Origin: Schistocerca nitens
Lineage: Eukaryota > Arthropoda > Insecta > Orthoptera > Acrididae
Assembly (NCBI RefSeq): GCF_023898315.1
Contig: NC_064619.1
Coordinates: 344,854,650-344,918,649 of the forward strand
DNA: 64,000 nt
Reading direction: 5' to 3'
The stretch's first letter is position 1. Every line of letters starts with the position of its first letter. Below the pieces are notes generated by a model. That model saw only the letters and a list, made by a program, of their open reading frames with translations. It made no database searches and was not told the origin of the DNA. Shown one piece after another: positions 1-11,545 of this stretch. Position numbers and translations under genes: made by a program.

Positions 1-2239
1 ATTTATAATACATGTATGTTTATAAAGAAAACATGGTATATTGGATGCTGGTTCATGTTTAGGACACTTGTATTGTATAACGTAAAAGATGTAGGGAAGT
101 CCCACCATGCGGAAGTTGCTTGGAGAGATGTAAAAGGTGGTTTTGGCGGTCAAACTGGGCGGCTCCTTGTTGAGATCGGTACACAGTCAGCGGCTAGCCG
201 TTGCACGGTGCACTTCGAGGGTGCCAAGGGAGCCAATTCGAAGCCGTTTGGAAGGAATTTTGCCTCGGATGTGGATTTGGCTGTTGCATGGTACTCTCGA
301 CGATAAGGAATGGCTCCAACACGTTAAAAATCCGTCGCCAAGAAGAAGTTGTAAAGAGCATTCAAACATCAAGAGCCGTGAGTACAGTTAGCCGCCACGT
401 CGTTTGCCACCACTACGTCGCCACTGTTCCACCATCTACATGAACACAGATATGTGACACAGCATGGACCAGTTAATTTCTGCGAGTGTTTTCAGTAATA
501 ATCTAAGTGCTATAAACCTGTGTTTAGAACGATAACTTTTATCCTAATCATGAAGCTATGCAGGATCCCCTCCTAAGTGTTCAGAAATGGGAGTATCTTG
601 TTTCTAACGGATTAGTGCTTTAACTCTGTGTATTAGAAGTTCTAAAATTCAGTGCCAGACTGTGTAAATGTTACTGTATAAAATACCTGCTTCACAGGTG
701 ATGAAAAAGGCACATAGTTAACCTTATTTGAAACATAATTTAGCCTTGATTGCTATCATGAACGAATTTTGGGGCGTTAATGGAGCTCTGTGTTGAGTAA
801 TTTGCTTTGAAGAATGAATACACAAACTATTCCAAGTGAGGCTAGGAATTAAATTTAGTTGAATGGAATTTTACTACTGAAATAATCATAGAGTTTGACT
901 AGTGATACAGTATGTTTATGAGTCTCCACCATATTTTTCTCATATTAGAAAGATAATTGGAATATTATTGATACCATAGAAATCTAATAAATTTCTAGAA
1001 TTGGGAGTATAAACAGTATAATTGTGGCATTATTTAATTTTATTTGTGATATTTATATGTCAGTTAAGTCAGAAGCCCCTCTATGTCCAACTTTAGTTCG
1101 GTGCTTCCTGCAGTAACATTACTGAATCACGTAATAATCGAGATTGTAACTGTTATTATTGTGAGTTGGGTATAATTTTGCTTTCTATGATTACTGGTTT
1201 GTGCATTAATGGTAACTACTGCTACCCACAACTTAGATTGCCCTGTTTTCATGTGTATCCAGTGTGCTATTCAAAGGGAGTCTTAATGGAAGTCACTACA
1301 ACAACTAGTATTCAATTATCTGGAACATAATATTTCAAATTAATGTGCCTAATTAGGCTGGCGATCGTTTATTGTTTCATCCGAATGAACTTTTCTACTT
1401 TCAAGGAACCCCAAAGTTGAAGCCTGTTTAGTTTTTCTATTAATTACAATGTATTCAAAATTACTGTTCGATCCATTAGACAAACACGCGCTCAAAATTA
1501 AAAATCGTCGCAGAGGGTGACACTGGTTTGTGTCCCAGTAAGCGAGTGTTATAACATGTATAGTTTCCTTTTGCACTCTATTTAATTCTATTTCTTTTAT
1601 GAGCTTATGAGCAAATTCGCTATAGAAACATCAATTTTATTTGTATAAATATGTCAATTTATTTTTATGCATAACCATGTTTAAAATAATGAAGTTCGCA
1701 ATATCTCTTTCGATACGAGACTGTGACCGTCAACTGTTACTTGACAAGAGCAGAAGAAGCCGGAAATCGAGTATTGGACATATAAAAATCGTTATAGAAC
1801 ATGGAGAACGAAGTTATTTTTAGAAAATTAAAGCTATTGTACATCCTCTAGTATAGACCGTGAAAGTCTGTGGTTCAATTATAGTTTGTTAATTATTTGT
1901 GGGCACAGACTAATGACAGAACAGGTACCACTATATCTGCTTTTAACTGGAACATGCGTCATTTCTTACTTTTCGTTTCCATATCAGTATTATTTATTTC
2001 GCGCTGTTCCAGAAACAAGTGTCTCACCTCTTCCTTAATGCTCACTTAATGTTCCGTTCGGGAACCCGGTAAGGCTATCAAAAAATGCACCAGCGCAAGT
2101 AGGTTGTGAAATAAAGAGGGATATCTCTGACGGGGCAGGCTTGTTGCTGTCTCTCCGTGTGTGGAGACAAATTTATCTTCACTAGTTTACTGCCCATGTC
2201 GACGGCCACTGTCACCGCTTCGCGGTGTTTCTCGAATTA
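1..2239. other. No recognised feature
   Basis: AT-rich sequence with only short open frames (longest about 96 codons at 16-306). I see no domain, repeat copy or RNA gene that I can name. The first 450 bases are less AT-rich and contain several overlapping short frames, so a host exon cannot be excluded, but nothing positive supports one. Confidence 0.5.
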
Positions 2240-2580
2240 CCGACTGCTGAAAACATTATTAGTGAACAGCTCGCGAATATTTAGCTGGATGAAATACTGT
2301 CGGCCTCGGACTGCAGGTGTGCATTGCGCATAGCGCGACGCCATTTAGGCAGTGATATTTCTCTGCCGCGGCCATTACGGGAGTGGCGCTCGTGTGAGTG
2401 TCATTAAATGAAATGCCGAAGTAGCTCACGGCGAGCGGCTGTGCGCGACAGGCGCGGACTCCTGAAAAGGCGGTCGCTTGACGGACAGTAGAGGAACCGT
2501 CCCCTGACACTGGTTTGTGGCTGCCCCGCTCCATAGATAGCCTGATCACCGCCAATTACCTGCTGTCGCCAGTGTGGGGC
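2240..2580. other. CpG-rich stretch, unassigned
   Basis: Compared with the AT-rich flanks this segment is richer in G, C and CpG (for example gccgcggcc and gcgcgacgcc). It is not a copy of any repeat family seen elsewhere in the window. It could be a host regulatory region or exon. A minus-strand frame of 98 codons crosses it but resembles nothing I know. Composition is the only evidence. Confidence 0.25.
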
Positions 2581-3524
2581 CGCCTGGCTCTGTCCTATTC
2601 TCCGGTCAAAGAATGACTTGTCTTATAGCTATATCTGTTTGATAATCTTCTCATAGCTACGTAATTATTACATCCGGCATCCTATACATCCCACCCATCT
2701 TTCCCTACTCTCACGTTTTTTGCTGCTCCATTCATTGCCAAATGAACTATTTACAAATGCATTGTAGATGCCGAAATAGTATGCCTTTTCACGTGTCAAT
2801 GGTTTCATACAGAAAACTTTGTAGACCGAACGTAGTTTCAGAAAATTCTTGCTTAATTTTGTATCAATAGTTGATACTGATTGAGCTCTCTTATTAAAGA
2901 CAGTGTTTCTTTCATACGTCCTGACCTTAACAGTTCGTTAAACGTAGTGTCTCAAACTGCAGAATTATCAGTATTTTGCTCCTTCTACCGTACCTTCTCT
3001 AAGTTTTTTTTTGAAAGGAAGTAATTACTATCCCTCCAATAACTCGCCAGCATGCAGCCTCACCCTCTCTCTCTCTTTCTACACTTAGAAAGGGCTTCAT
3101 AAAAAGTATGATCGGTTTTTGCACAAATCCCAGACTGACGAGCAGTATTCAAGTATAGGTCGAACAAGATTCAGCTAAGCTACCTCTATTATGGGTGAAC
3201 TAACCTTCCTGAAGATTCTTCCAATGAGTGTCAGAGTCGCATTTCTCTCACATGGGATTAGTTATGTTTGCCCATTCCAAATTTATTCGAATACAGCCAC
3301 TATACTTATTATTGTTCAATCAACAGAATCAACATTCCTGCTCATAATTTAAACTGTGGATATGGAATGTAATAATCTTTCGATAGCGCTCTTCTAACGC
3401 TACCAGCGGACCCTTTCTTTGTGTACATTGCTGAAGCTATTTCGAAATTATTAAGTTTCAGAGAGAAAAGGCACACCTACATCTCCTGTCGACTTCATCT
3501 AGCTTACTTTCCATACGGAGAATG
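2581..3524. other. No recognised feature
   Basis: AT-rich, with a short CT run near 3,065-3,080 and no open frame that I recognise. I see no repeat copy here. Confidence 0.5.
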
Positions 3525-4340
3525 TCTAATGGGACGCCCTCCTCTAACATTAAATTTTTTTATACAAATAACCGATACCATTTATACCATCGATTCTTGT
3601 ATAGGTGAACTTTATCTCTGTTATTTAACTAAAAGAATTTCATGATTTTGTGTACGATGTATTATATTTCAGGCTAAAACATATAAAAAGAAGTTAAGTT
3701 GTTGCAATCGATATAGCTAAAATTATTCTTCTTGTAGAAATATTTGAAATTACGAAATATCTGGCATACTTAAAATACATATTATTAATTGCACAATCTA
3801 ACGTTAATTATTAAATTAATTCCTGGATTCATTTATAAAATAATGTTATAGCTTGATGATTCTTCTTTTGTCAAGAAAGTATTTAAACTCTTTCGCTTTG
3901 TAAACTCCTTGGAATACTGTGAGTACCGCAGAATGTGAGTAGTAATGGGCATGCCTCTGAGGGAAACGCACGTGTTTTTTTCTTTTTTTTTTTTTTTTTA
4001 ATTTTGTCTACAACAATGTAATTGATGGCTGTATGAAAATGGAGATTGTGAAGTCAATGTGATATAGAAGAATGGGATAAAATAAAAGAAATATACAGGG
4101 AAATCATCATCAGTTATTTGGTCATCAGGAACCCACAATGTTAAATCAAAATTTCAGCCGCAAGAATGTACCCCTAGACTTAGAAACTGGAGCCATCAGC
4201 AGGAAGTGAAAATGAAGGTAAGTGGAAAGTTTTCTTTTGTATATCTTACACCTCTTGAAGATTTCGAAACTTTTAGGGACAGAGAATTTTAAAGGTGATG
4301 TGTTTGAGGGTAAGATTACAAGTGGGTCTTTAAACCTGTT
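3525..4340 (+). repeat. Unclassified ~0.8 kb dispersed repeat, copy A
   Basis: This segment matches the reverse complement of 39,320-40,130 over almost its whole length. Shared landmarks are caccctcctctaacatta-like sequence at the left end, 'attgcacaatctaacg' in the middle, 'ggcatgcctctgaggg' further on and 'agaatgtacccctagac' near 4,165. By eye the copies differ by substitutions and small indels, including a poly-T tract here at about 3,980-4,000. A minus-strand frame of about 100 codons (4,146-4,448) has a partly matching frame in copy B (shared pieces such as LPSxTSxLKFSV). The repeat may therefore derive from coding sequence, but I do not recognise a protein. No terminal repeats or target-site duplication were identified. 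Confidence 0.65.
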
Positions 4341-5089
4341 GCCAAGTCTCATTTGGTTCCATGTATCTTGGACTTCGAGACTGTGATAGAACTCGTAGAT
4401 CAATGTGCCGTTGCATACACAGCACTGAGACAAGTATGAAATAAACATCTTTAGTTACTGAGCAGTAACAGTGGCCCACGACCTATGGGCAGCAACTTTG
4501 ACTATTAATCAACACGTAGTGGTTTCTGGGTCAGAACCCGGTAAATGCTTAAATTTCGGATACAATTCATCAGTAGTCATGGCCGAACACGTTCGATGTA
4601 CAGAGTCCGTCTCGTTTTGCCAATATCCTCGTCAAAGTGGGGCAGAGTTTCGGGGCAACCTTGCTCTGAGGTAGAAACTACTACTAAAAGGTGGAAGACT
4701 GCTCAGTGATCACGCCGTGAGAATAAAGAAGACAATCCAAATTAGTAAATTTAAGACACACAATGTGTATCCACAGTACATGTGGCTTGTAATTAAAAAA
4801 GTTTCATGATGATCTTTCTGTTGGCAAAGGGTTCTGGACTAGCCCTTATTCGGATCTACAGGATATCCAGGAAATGCCTTGTGGGAGGTAATCATGAGAA
4901 AACAATTGACTTACCAAAGATTGGATTACTTCTACGAGTTGGAGCATGGAAAGTCACAAATTTCAACACTTTAGTGAAGCTAGAAAACTGGCAGAGAAGT
5001 TCAAAATCTCAGTCTAGATATGGGGACGGTGGGGGGAGGAGGGGAGGTGTCATTGAAGTGGAAAGAAGGCAACAATTTCTGGTCAGAAT
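4341..5089. other. No recognised feature
   Basis: No family assignment. Two short plus-strand frames (4,471-4,674 and 4,806-5,093) show no recognisable domain. The right part may be the heavily decayed 5' side of the RTE relic that follows. Confidence 0.4.
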
Positions 5090-6222
5090 ATAGGGCAATA
5101 TCAACACCAGCAGAAAAGGTTATAAAAGGATTCGTCATGAATAGGAAGGTGAGGCAGAGAGTGAGTTACTGTCAAGAGTTCCGTGATGGATTACTTTTCA
5201 TAGCATCTGCAGCGAATTGATACCAACAGCAACAGTTTAGCTACACATATCGATGTCACAAGCAGAGGAAGATCAGTAGAACGAAATCTCTGTGGGGTTC
5301 CTGAAAGTGTAATTCGGTATGTGAAGGGAGATGATGAACTAACACTTAAGGGGAAGTGGACTGCAGTAGTAGGTGAATGAACAGAAAACAGAACTACACT
5401 ATAATATGGGCTTGACAGAAGGAACATGAAAGGAGTTGGGTTCTGCAATAAATTTCAGATGGTAATAGCGAATACACTGATTAAACATCACAGGAGGAGT
5501 AAAGGACCAGGAGACACGGGAAGGTTCCCGGTGGACTACATTACGTTCAGTCAAAGATTCCGAAATCAGATATTGGGATGGAAGGCGTCCCCAGGAACAT
5601 ACTCTGATCACATTTCAGCAACGATGAAGAGTAGATTGAAGTTTAAGAGACGCCTCCTGGAGATCTATATGGAAAGAAATTGAATACTAAACTACTGAGG
5701 AATGATGAGATACATTTGAAGATTTCTAAGAGTGTAGATACCGCAATATCGAATATCACAGTAGATGCTATAGCTAAAAAAGAATAAAAGTCTCTAAAAA
5801 TGCAACCATGGACTTTAGGCGGACAAACAGAATAGACGGAAGAAGAAAGTGCACATATGTTCAGAGTGAGACAGGAATTCAGCAGTATAGTCCACTAACG
5901 GTTGAAATAAATAGAAAGTGTATGGAACCGTCTGGGGTCGTGAGAGAAGGAAAAATGAGTCGATACGGAAGACTTAGTGAATCTAATATTGGAGTCACAG
6001 TTTAACAGAGCTTTGGAAGACCTGTGATCAAATAAGGCAGAAGAGATAGATAACATTCTTTCGGATTTTCCAAATTCATTGGGGGAAGAGTCAACGAAAC
6101 GACTATTCAGACTGGTATGTAGAACTAATGAAATGGTGACATACCATCAGACATTCAGAAAAATACCATCCAGGCAATCCTGGAGATTGCAAGAGCTAAC
6201 AAGTGCGAAAACTATAGCATAA
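5090..6222 (+). pseudogene. Decayed RTE-type LINE: endonuclease and reverse transcriptase fragment
   Basis: Read across several frames, this matches the RTE elements at 22-27 kb. About 5,330-5,560 corresponds to the C-terminal part of the apurinic-type endonuclease: a GKWTAVVG-like block where the better copies have GDWNSIVG, then ANTLIKHHRR and PGDTGRFPVDYI. It continues to the linker TYSDHIS at about 5,600. Near 6,010-6,210 a second block, FNRALEDL...NKAEEIDNI...KCENYSIMF, corresponds to the fingers of the reverse transcriptase (FDRALKDLSRNKAPGVDNI...CENYR). Stops and frameshifts are frequent, so this is an old dead copy. It stops abruptly at a TTTA-rich tract where another LINE tail was inserted. 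RTE elements move by target-primed reverse transcription in the nucleus. Confidence 0.6.
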
Positions 6223-6365
6223 TGTTTATTTTTATTTATTTATTTATTTCTTTTTTGACTCATCGGTCTCCTGACTGGTTTGATGCGGCCCGCCACGAAT
6301 TCCTTTTCCGTGCCAACCTCTTCATCTTAGAGTAGCACTTGCAAACCTTAATATTCTTCCTTCAA
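6223..6365 (-). repeat. 3' tail of an RTE-like LINE with (TAAA)n end
   Basis: The reverse strand carries the terminal ~100 bases of an RTE-related LINE. The plus-strand phrase ctgactggtttgatgc is the same 3' landmark found at 22,065, 28,305 and 46,510. The left end is an A/T tract (6,225-6,257, TTTA units on the plus strand), the expected A-rich 3' tail of a minus-oriented copy. It is truncated after about 110 bases and belongs to a different subfamily from the other copies. Confidence 0.6.
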
Positions 6366-6571
6366 GCTTGGTATGTAGGCTTTCGTGCGATGGTTGACGT
6401 TCGCTAGTTTAGTTCTTTTGTCAGTATGCGCCAAAACCATAAGAATAGTAACAATTTTTGGGTGTGTGCGTCGATGAGAGACTGTAACACGTTGAATATC
6501 TGCTGAATCGTTTGAGTTCAGCTACTTACGTTATTTGGGCTATTGTCAGTTTTGGCGACAAACATATTAGT

Positions 6572-7060
6572 AAGTTAGCTTACTGCACCTATTTTCATTC
6601 ACCACTTTGATACGACATCATATCTTTGGATAATTCATTGTTAAGGATGAAAGCTTTCATTGCACAAAAGCAAGTCGTCAGAATAACAGCTGGAGTCCAC
6701 CGAAGATAATCTTGCAGATATTTGTGTAAGGAATTAGGAATATTTACAGTACTTCCATAATATACATTATTCACTTTTAAAATTTGTTATTAATAACCCA
6801 TCCCGTTCCCAAACGAATAGCAATGTGCATAGCAGCAACACTAGGAGAAAGGCTGATTTTCTCTATTCTGGGTTAAATCTAACTCTTCCGCAGAAAGGAG
6901 TGAAATATGCTGCCACAAAAGTCTTTGATCACTTAACAAAGCCTCAAAACTCTGACGGGTAGCCCACCAGCATTTAAAAACAGATTAAAAGGGTTTCTGA
7001 ATGAGAATTCCTTCCACTCAACAGATGAGTTTATAGATATAAATTAGTAATTTTACAATA
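6572..7060 (+). pseudogene. C-terminal relic of a Jockey/CR1-like LINE
   Basis: The sequence downstream of a reverse transcriptase is legible in mixed frames. It starts with AYCTYFHSPL then YDIISLDNS (in better copies YxxYxxSxLxYGIIFWGNS). Next come QKQVVRITAGVHRR near 6,660 and CRYLCKELGIFTVLP near 6,715. The usual last conserved block, FKNRLKxFLNENSFHSTDEF, is near 6,975-7,030. This post-RT region is shared by insect Jockey/CR1-like elements. The catalytic domain itself is absent. Frameshifts and stops throughout mean no protein is made. The clade is inferred from the motif order only. Confidence 0.6.
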
Positions 7061-7623
7061 ATTAAAAGCAAACTGAAGTATGTCATGTAAAGAAACCTTT
7101 CGTTAAACTGACACGTTCCAACTGTTATATTCTAAGACCCGTCACACGATTTTTCTGTAAGTAGGCCCTTTGTAGACACACAGTAATTTACTCAGTGACT
7201 TACCAATGAAGCAAAGCTGACACCTGCTTGACCTGCGACTGGGCTTATGTGATCATTCCATTTCATATCCCCATAAAGTATTACTCCTATTTATTTTTAT
7301 GAGTTGACTGATTCAAGTTGTGATTCACGAATACTGTAGTCACAGGATGCTACATTTTTGCTTCTCCTAATGTGCACCATTATACTTTTACGAACATATA
7401 AACAATTTGTCAGAGTCTGCGTCACTTATAACTATTATCAAAAACTAATTGGATCTTGGTGCCGTTCGGATCAGATAGTGTGTGATTATAGATAACAGCA
7501 TCATCTGCAAAAAGTATGAGGTTACGCTTAATATTGTGTGCCAGGTCATTGACATGCTACATGAGCAACAAACATTCCAACAAAATTCCCCTGACCACAG
7601 CTGAAGCTATTTCTACATCTTTC

Positions 7624-7821
7624 AAATGGTTCAAATGGCTCTGAGCACTATGGGACTCAACTGCTGAGGTCATTAGTCCCCTAGAACTTAGAACTAGTTA
7701 AACCTAACTAACCTAAGGACATCACACACATCCATGCCCGAGGCAGGATTCGAACCTGCGACCGTAGCGGTCTCGCGGTTCCAGACTGCAGCGCCAGAAC
7801 CGCGCGGCCACTTCGGCCGGC
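7624..7821 (-). repeat. tRNA-derived SINE (family SINE1)
   Basis: On the minus strand the head reads ggccggccgaagtggcc with an A-box-like TGGCCGCGCGG, then the B-box GGTTCGAATCC, typical of an internal RNA polymerase III promoter. The body ends in gctcagagccatttgaacc. It is flanked by the direct repeat ctacatctttc (7,613-7,623 and 7,822-7,832), a target-site duplication that splits a LINE reverse transcriptase. It does not autonomously encode anything and would need a LINE partner to move. Confidence 0.9.
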
Positions 7822-7937
7822 CTACATCTTTCGATGACTCTCCAACCAACATATCATGCTGCATCCTCCCTACCAAGAAATTCTCAATCTGGCCAGAAAT
7901 TTCGTTTGACACCACATAAGATCTAATTTCGTTAATA

Positions 7938-9222
7938 TGAGGGTTGAATGAAAAGTAATGCCTCTACCTTCGATAATTGAGTACGGATGAGAATATTTTA
8001 ATAAATCAAACGCAGAAATAATCCTTAGAATGAGATCTTTAATTACCAATATTCACTTTTCCACATAAATACCAGGCATTTGGATATATTGCTGCCAGCG
8101 ATGAACAAGTTTTCTGAAGCTGTCAGGAAGAACTCGACACTCTGTTTCCCCAACCACAATCTCACAGTTCTCTCAATGTCTTTATCAGAAGCATAATGAT
8201 ATTCCTGCAGAGCGTCTTTCATTATCGTGAACAGATGGAAGTTAGACGGTGCTAAATCTGGACTGTTTGGAGGATGCCGTAGATGGTGAGATTCAGTCTC
8301 TGAAGTTCTGCTGTGGTGGCACATGAAGTGTGTGATTTGGCATTGTCATGTTGCAGGAAAACATTTCCATTTCCTTTCTGACCCTTGTTAGCCGTCGTTT
8401 CAGATTTCGCAGCGTTGCGATGTAACGCTCTGAATTTAATGTTGTTCACGATCAAGGAAATCAACATGGATAACACCATCTGCATCCCAGTACACTGTGG
8501 CCATGATTTTTCCAACTGAGGGATGCGTCTTGAATTTCTTTTTCTGTTGCGAGTCTTTGTGTCGATAGCCCATAGACTGACGTTTCGTCTCCTGTCACAA
8601 TTGAATGGAGAAAGGCATCACCTTCATTCTCGTAATGTGAGAGGACTTCCTGACAAATTTTAAGTCCGTGCACTTTCATTTCAGGAGTCAGCATCCGGGG
8701 TACCCATCGTGCATAGATCTTCCGATAGCCAAGCAAAGCAATAAGGTGACACACACGTTCTTGTGAAATGCCGATTGTGGTTGCAAATTTCTCTCTGAGT
8801 GATACGACGATCATTCTGAATCAATCTATCAACATTTTGCTTGTGAAATTCGGTTGTTGCTGTCCCGTAGGTCAGATGGTCCAGCCTCAACATCTTTAAA
8901 CTCACTCGCCCAACGACGCAGAGTAGTCACGTCAACACAATCACCATAAACTGCTTTCATCCTCTGATGAATCTCCTTTGGGGTGACACCTTCTGCTGTT
9001 AGGAATTCAATGACCGCACATTGCTGAAATCGCACTGACCGACCGTCTGCGCAGGGTTTCATACTTTACACTGTAACAACACAACCGTTCAATGCTGAGG
9101 CTTCCCAGCAACTGGAGCTGTAGAGAAGAGGCTACGGAACAAGCGAGTACTTGCCGCATACCAATGCTGCCAACTGTTGATAAGTTACGAAAGTGGAGGC
9201 ATTACTTTTCAGTCAACCGTCG
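7938..9222 (-). mobile_element. mariner element, 1,285 bp with inverted repeats
   Basis: The ends are inverted repeats of about 35 bp, built around gttgaatgaaaagtaatgcc at the left and the complement of ggcattacttttcagtcaac at the right. TA dinucleotides lie immediately outside (7,936-7,937 and 9,223-9,224), the standard target duplication of the superfamily. The length is normal for a full mariner. The interior carries a frameshifted transposase on the minus strand. It sits inside a LINE relic. Confidence 0.85.
8043..9062 (-). pseudogene. mariner transposase, frameshifted
   Basis: The N-terminal helix-turn-helix begins at MKPCADGRSVRFQQCAVIEF (9,062), the likely original start. It continues through VDVTTLRRWASEFK. 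Next comes the linker region with WVPRMLTP. The catalytic domain shows HSIVTGDET (first Asp), FLQHDNAKSHT (second Asp) and PPNSPDLAPSNFHLF (third Asp of the mariner DDD triad). The C-terminus runs to about 8,043. At least four frameshifts or stops break the frame, so no active enzyme is expected. Intact enzymes of this family cut and paste DNA at TA sites in the nucleus. Confidence 0.85.
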
Positions 9223-9420
9223 TAAGTGCGAACTGAGACACATGCTGTTTGAGGTTAAGAAATATTCCATTTATCTGACTCTCTTGGCATGTGGCTTTCT
9301 GGGTGAAACAAGAGCCAGTTGGGTTTCACATGTTTTCGAAATCCATGCTTGTTGGCTTGGAGGAGGGCATTTTGTCCAAAATATATCTGGTGGCAAGTCG
9401 CATCGATAGAAAGATCAAAT

Positions 9421-9954
9421 TAAAAATTTGTGCCCACTATGATATTGAGTTGTTTCGGTAGTAGTGGTTTTGCGTATCTGGTCTACAATGTAGTGAACTT
9501 GTAATTTTCTGAACCTCTCAGGAATGTTTCTGATGATTTCGTATTACACCACTTCATCCCGTAAGAAACACTCTCTGGCTCCATAAATGCCATGGAGCTA
9601 ACCTGCTTCTCTTACTCCTTAGTTCTATACTAAACGCTGGACTGCAACAGCTTCTGTGTGGTACCTATCCCTTTGAGGAAGCAAAAATGATCATTGTTCA
9701 GTAATTCTTTCTTCGTACCGTACCCTTTGCGTTGATCTACATTGCGATACACAATTAAAGAGTCAATTTTTGGTCCAGTAATTGTCTCCGATTTCGGCGC
9801 AAAAGTTTGAAATTTGGCTCAAATATGCCTACAACCTTCGTCTGTAACGATAATTAAAAGTGTGGCGCACTGCGATGTCACCCTAGGGCTCGTTGACGCT
9901 TCAAACAGCAACGTGTCGTCGACACACGAGAAAAACGGTCCAAAGCTCAGAAGT
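9421..9954. other. No recognised feature
   Basis: I see no motif or repeat match in this interval. It may contain further decayed 5' sequence of the LINE relic to its left. Confidence 0.4.
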
Positions 9955-11545
9955 TCATGTGAGGTGTAAGGTGGTTTAATGTCGGCACGTTGGCACCAAA
10001 TTCCTGCTCAATTTTGTCTAACGCCAACGTAGATGTGACACGCTCTAGGAAGGTCGTCACGCGCGCTTTTAACCACATTCCTTCCCTTCTGTTAACACTT
10101 AAGCGATTGAAGACACAACCGCGTCGCCCAGCGTTGATATCGTTCTGTTTTCTTACGGGTTTCAGAGGCAAACATCTGACATATACCGCCGCTCAGAATC
10201 AGCAAGAAGAGGCCAGAAGGAGGGGCGTAGTGGGTCAATGACACCATTTCTTCCCTTGTGGTGTTGATAGCCACAAAAATACCTTGAACATTGCTGACCC
10301 TTCTCTCCCCCCCCCCCCTTCCCCCCCCCTCGCAGCCTCCCTCCGGACGAATTAATCCTTCTCTAAGGAAATCGTTCGCTTGCAGACCCATTGACAAGAT
10401 CGCATCCCTTTGAAGTGTAGTGCGATAGCAGTTTTTGCTCTGGTTTGCAGGGTGCCAGCACTAGAGACCATTCAAAACTATTCGACGAAATTTGAACGTG
10501 ATCCGTGCCGGCAGAGCGTGTTTATCCTTTCTCAGCCCTCCTGTTTCCCCCACCTGAGGTGTGATCACCGTGTGAGGGGAGTGGGGACCGCTGTCGGACA
10601 CTAACAGGTGTGTGAATAGGATGGCGAAGGTTCCCTCTATGACACCCCAATTCGGCAACACCCTCTGTATCAACTGTGTATCTATGTTGGCCACTTTAAA
10701 AAGTCCCTTCACAGAGGCTGTCATTCACTGCTTGTGCCTGCAGGCTGTCTCTGTTCAGGGATCTTTTTAAAGTGTTCAACAAAGGTGCCCGGATGTCACA
10801 GAGAGTGTTGCTGAATTGGGGGGGGGGGGGGGGGCGGACGGACGATGTCTTAGAGGGACCGTTAGCCGTTTCTTTACACGTGTGTCAATGTCGCATCCTC
10901 CTCCCTCTCCCCTGTGATCACACCAAAGGACGGCGCGAAAAAGGACGGCTGGAAAGGCACATACATTATTTGATGCTTCGGATGACGTACAAATTTCGTG
11001 GAATGATTTTTGAACGGTTACTAGTGGTTCCGAGCTGTACATTAGAGCAAGAATTGATGTCGCTCAGCACCCGTAAAGAGTGCGATCACATTCAGTGAGG
11101 GTGCAGGCCCACGGTGTACTTAGAGTTGAATGGTCGGGAGGATGTGAGCAGTGCCAGCGGTTGTCGACAATGTCGTCCTTTTGCTCATCGCATGGTGATG
11201 TTGTTTATGACTACGATATGTGTGGGAATAAATGCACCAACGGAAGAACTGGTTTCATTGACCCCTTTTGTGCGCCCCTGAGGCCTTTTCGTGTCAATTC
11301 TAAGTGGCGGTGTGTCTGAAATGTTTTCTTGTGTTACCCATATGAAAACGGGGCGATTTGAATGCTGCACGACCTGGTTCTGACTTCCATCGCAGAGGCG
11401 TCAACCGAAGGCGTGAGGTGTGAGTAAGCGCAGGTGTGACGGCCTTCCCATCGTGTGACACGTCCACGCTGGCTTTGGGCAGAATTGTCGTAAATCTCGT
11501 ACCAGTGTTGTGGCGTCCCGGCACAGCCTCACTACACCAGAATGA
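9955..11545. repeat. Large imperfect palindrome (arms ~780 bp)
   Basis: The left arm (about 9,955-10,725) matches the reverse complement of the right arm (about 10,755-11,545) from end to end. Paired landmarks include tagatgtgacacg with the complement of cgtgtgacacgtccacg, the ggggtcaatga blocks, the ttcgacgaaatttgaacgtgatcc block against the complement of 10,985-11,010, the ccccaattc(a/g)gcaacac blocks, and ctttaaaaag near the centre. The spacer is only about 20-30 bp. A G-run (about 10,818-10,835) and a C-run (about 10,310-10,330) differ between the arms. A third copy of the inner part lies at 30,905-31,165, so the arm is a dispersed repeat. Short open frames in the arms (9,990-10,241 plus; 11,300-11,524 minus) correspond to one another but resemble no known protein. 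Confidence 0.7.

Larger units (their letters stand above)
7140..9420 (-). pseudogene. Jockey/CR1-like LINE RT relic, split by a SINE and a mariner
   Basis: On the minus strand, reading from right to left, three pieces of one reverse transcriptase are legible. The piece at 9,225-9,420 has QANKHGFRKH-like sequence. The piece at 7,822-7,935 has SGQIENFLVGRMQHDMLVG. The piece at 7,140-7,623 has ASAVVRGILLE (in good copies ASGVPQGSVLG), then LFADDAVIYNHTL, where FADD is the catalytic metal-binding motif of the palm. The SINE at 7,624-7,821 separates the last two and is bracketed by an 11-bp duplication. The mariner at 7,938-9,222 separates the first two and is bracketed by TA. Joining the flanks restores a continuous order of motifs, so both elements landed in an older LINE. 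Many stops. Confidence 0.6.

Noticed and set aside
7694-7915. 73-codon open frame
   Set aside because: Chimera of LINE RT and SINE1 created by insertion, not a gene.
10800-10840. G-run as a quadruplex or regulatory element
   Set aside because: Simple homopolymer inside a decayed repeat, matched loosely by a C-run in the other arm; no further support.
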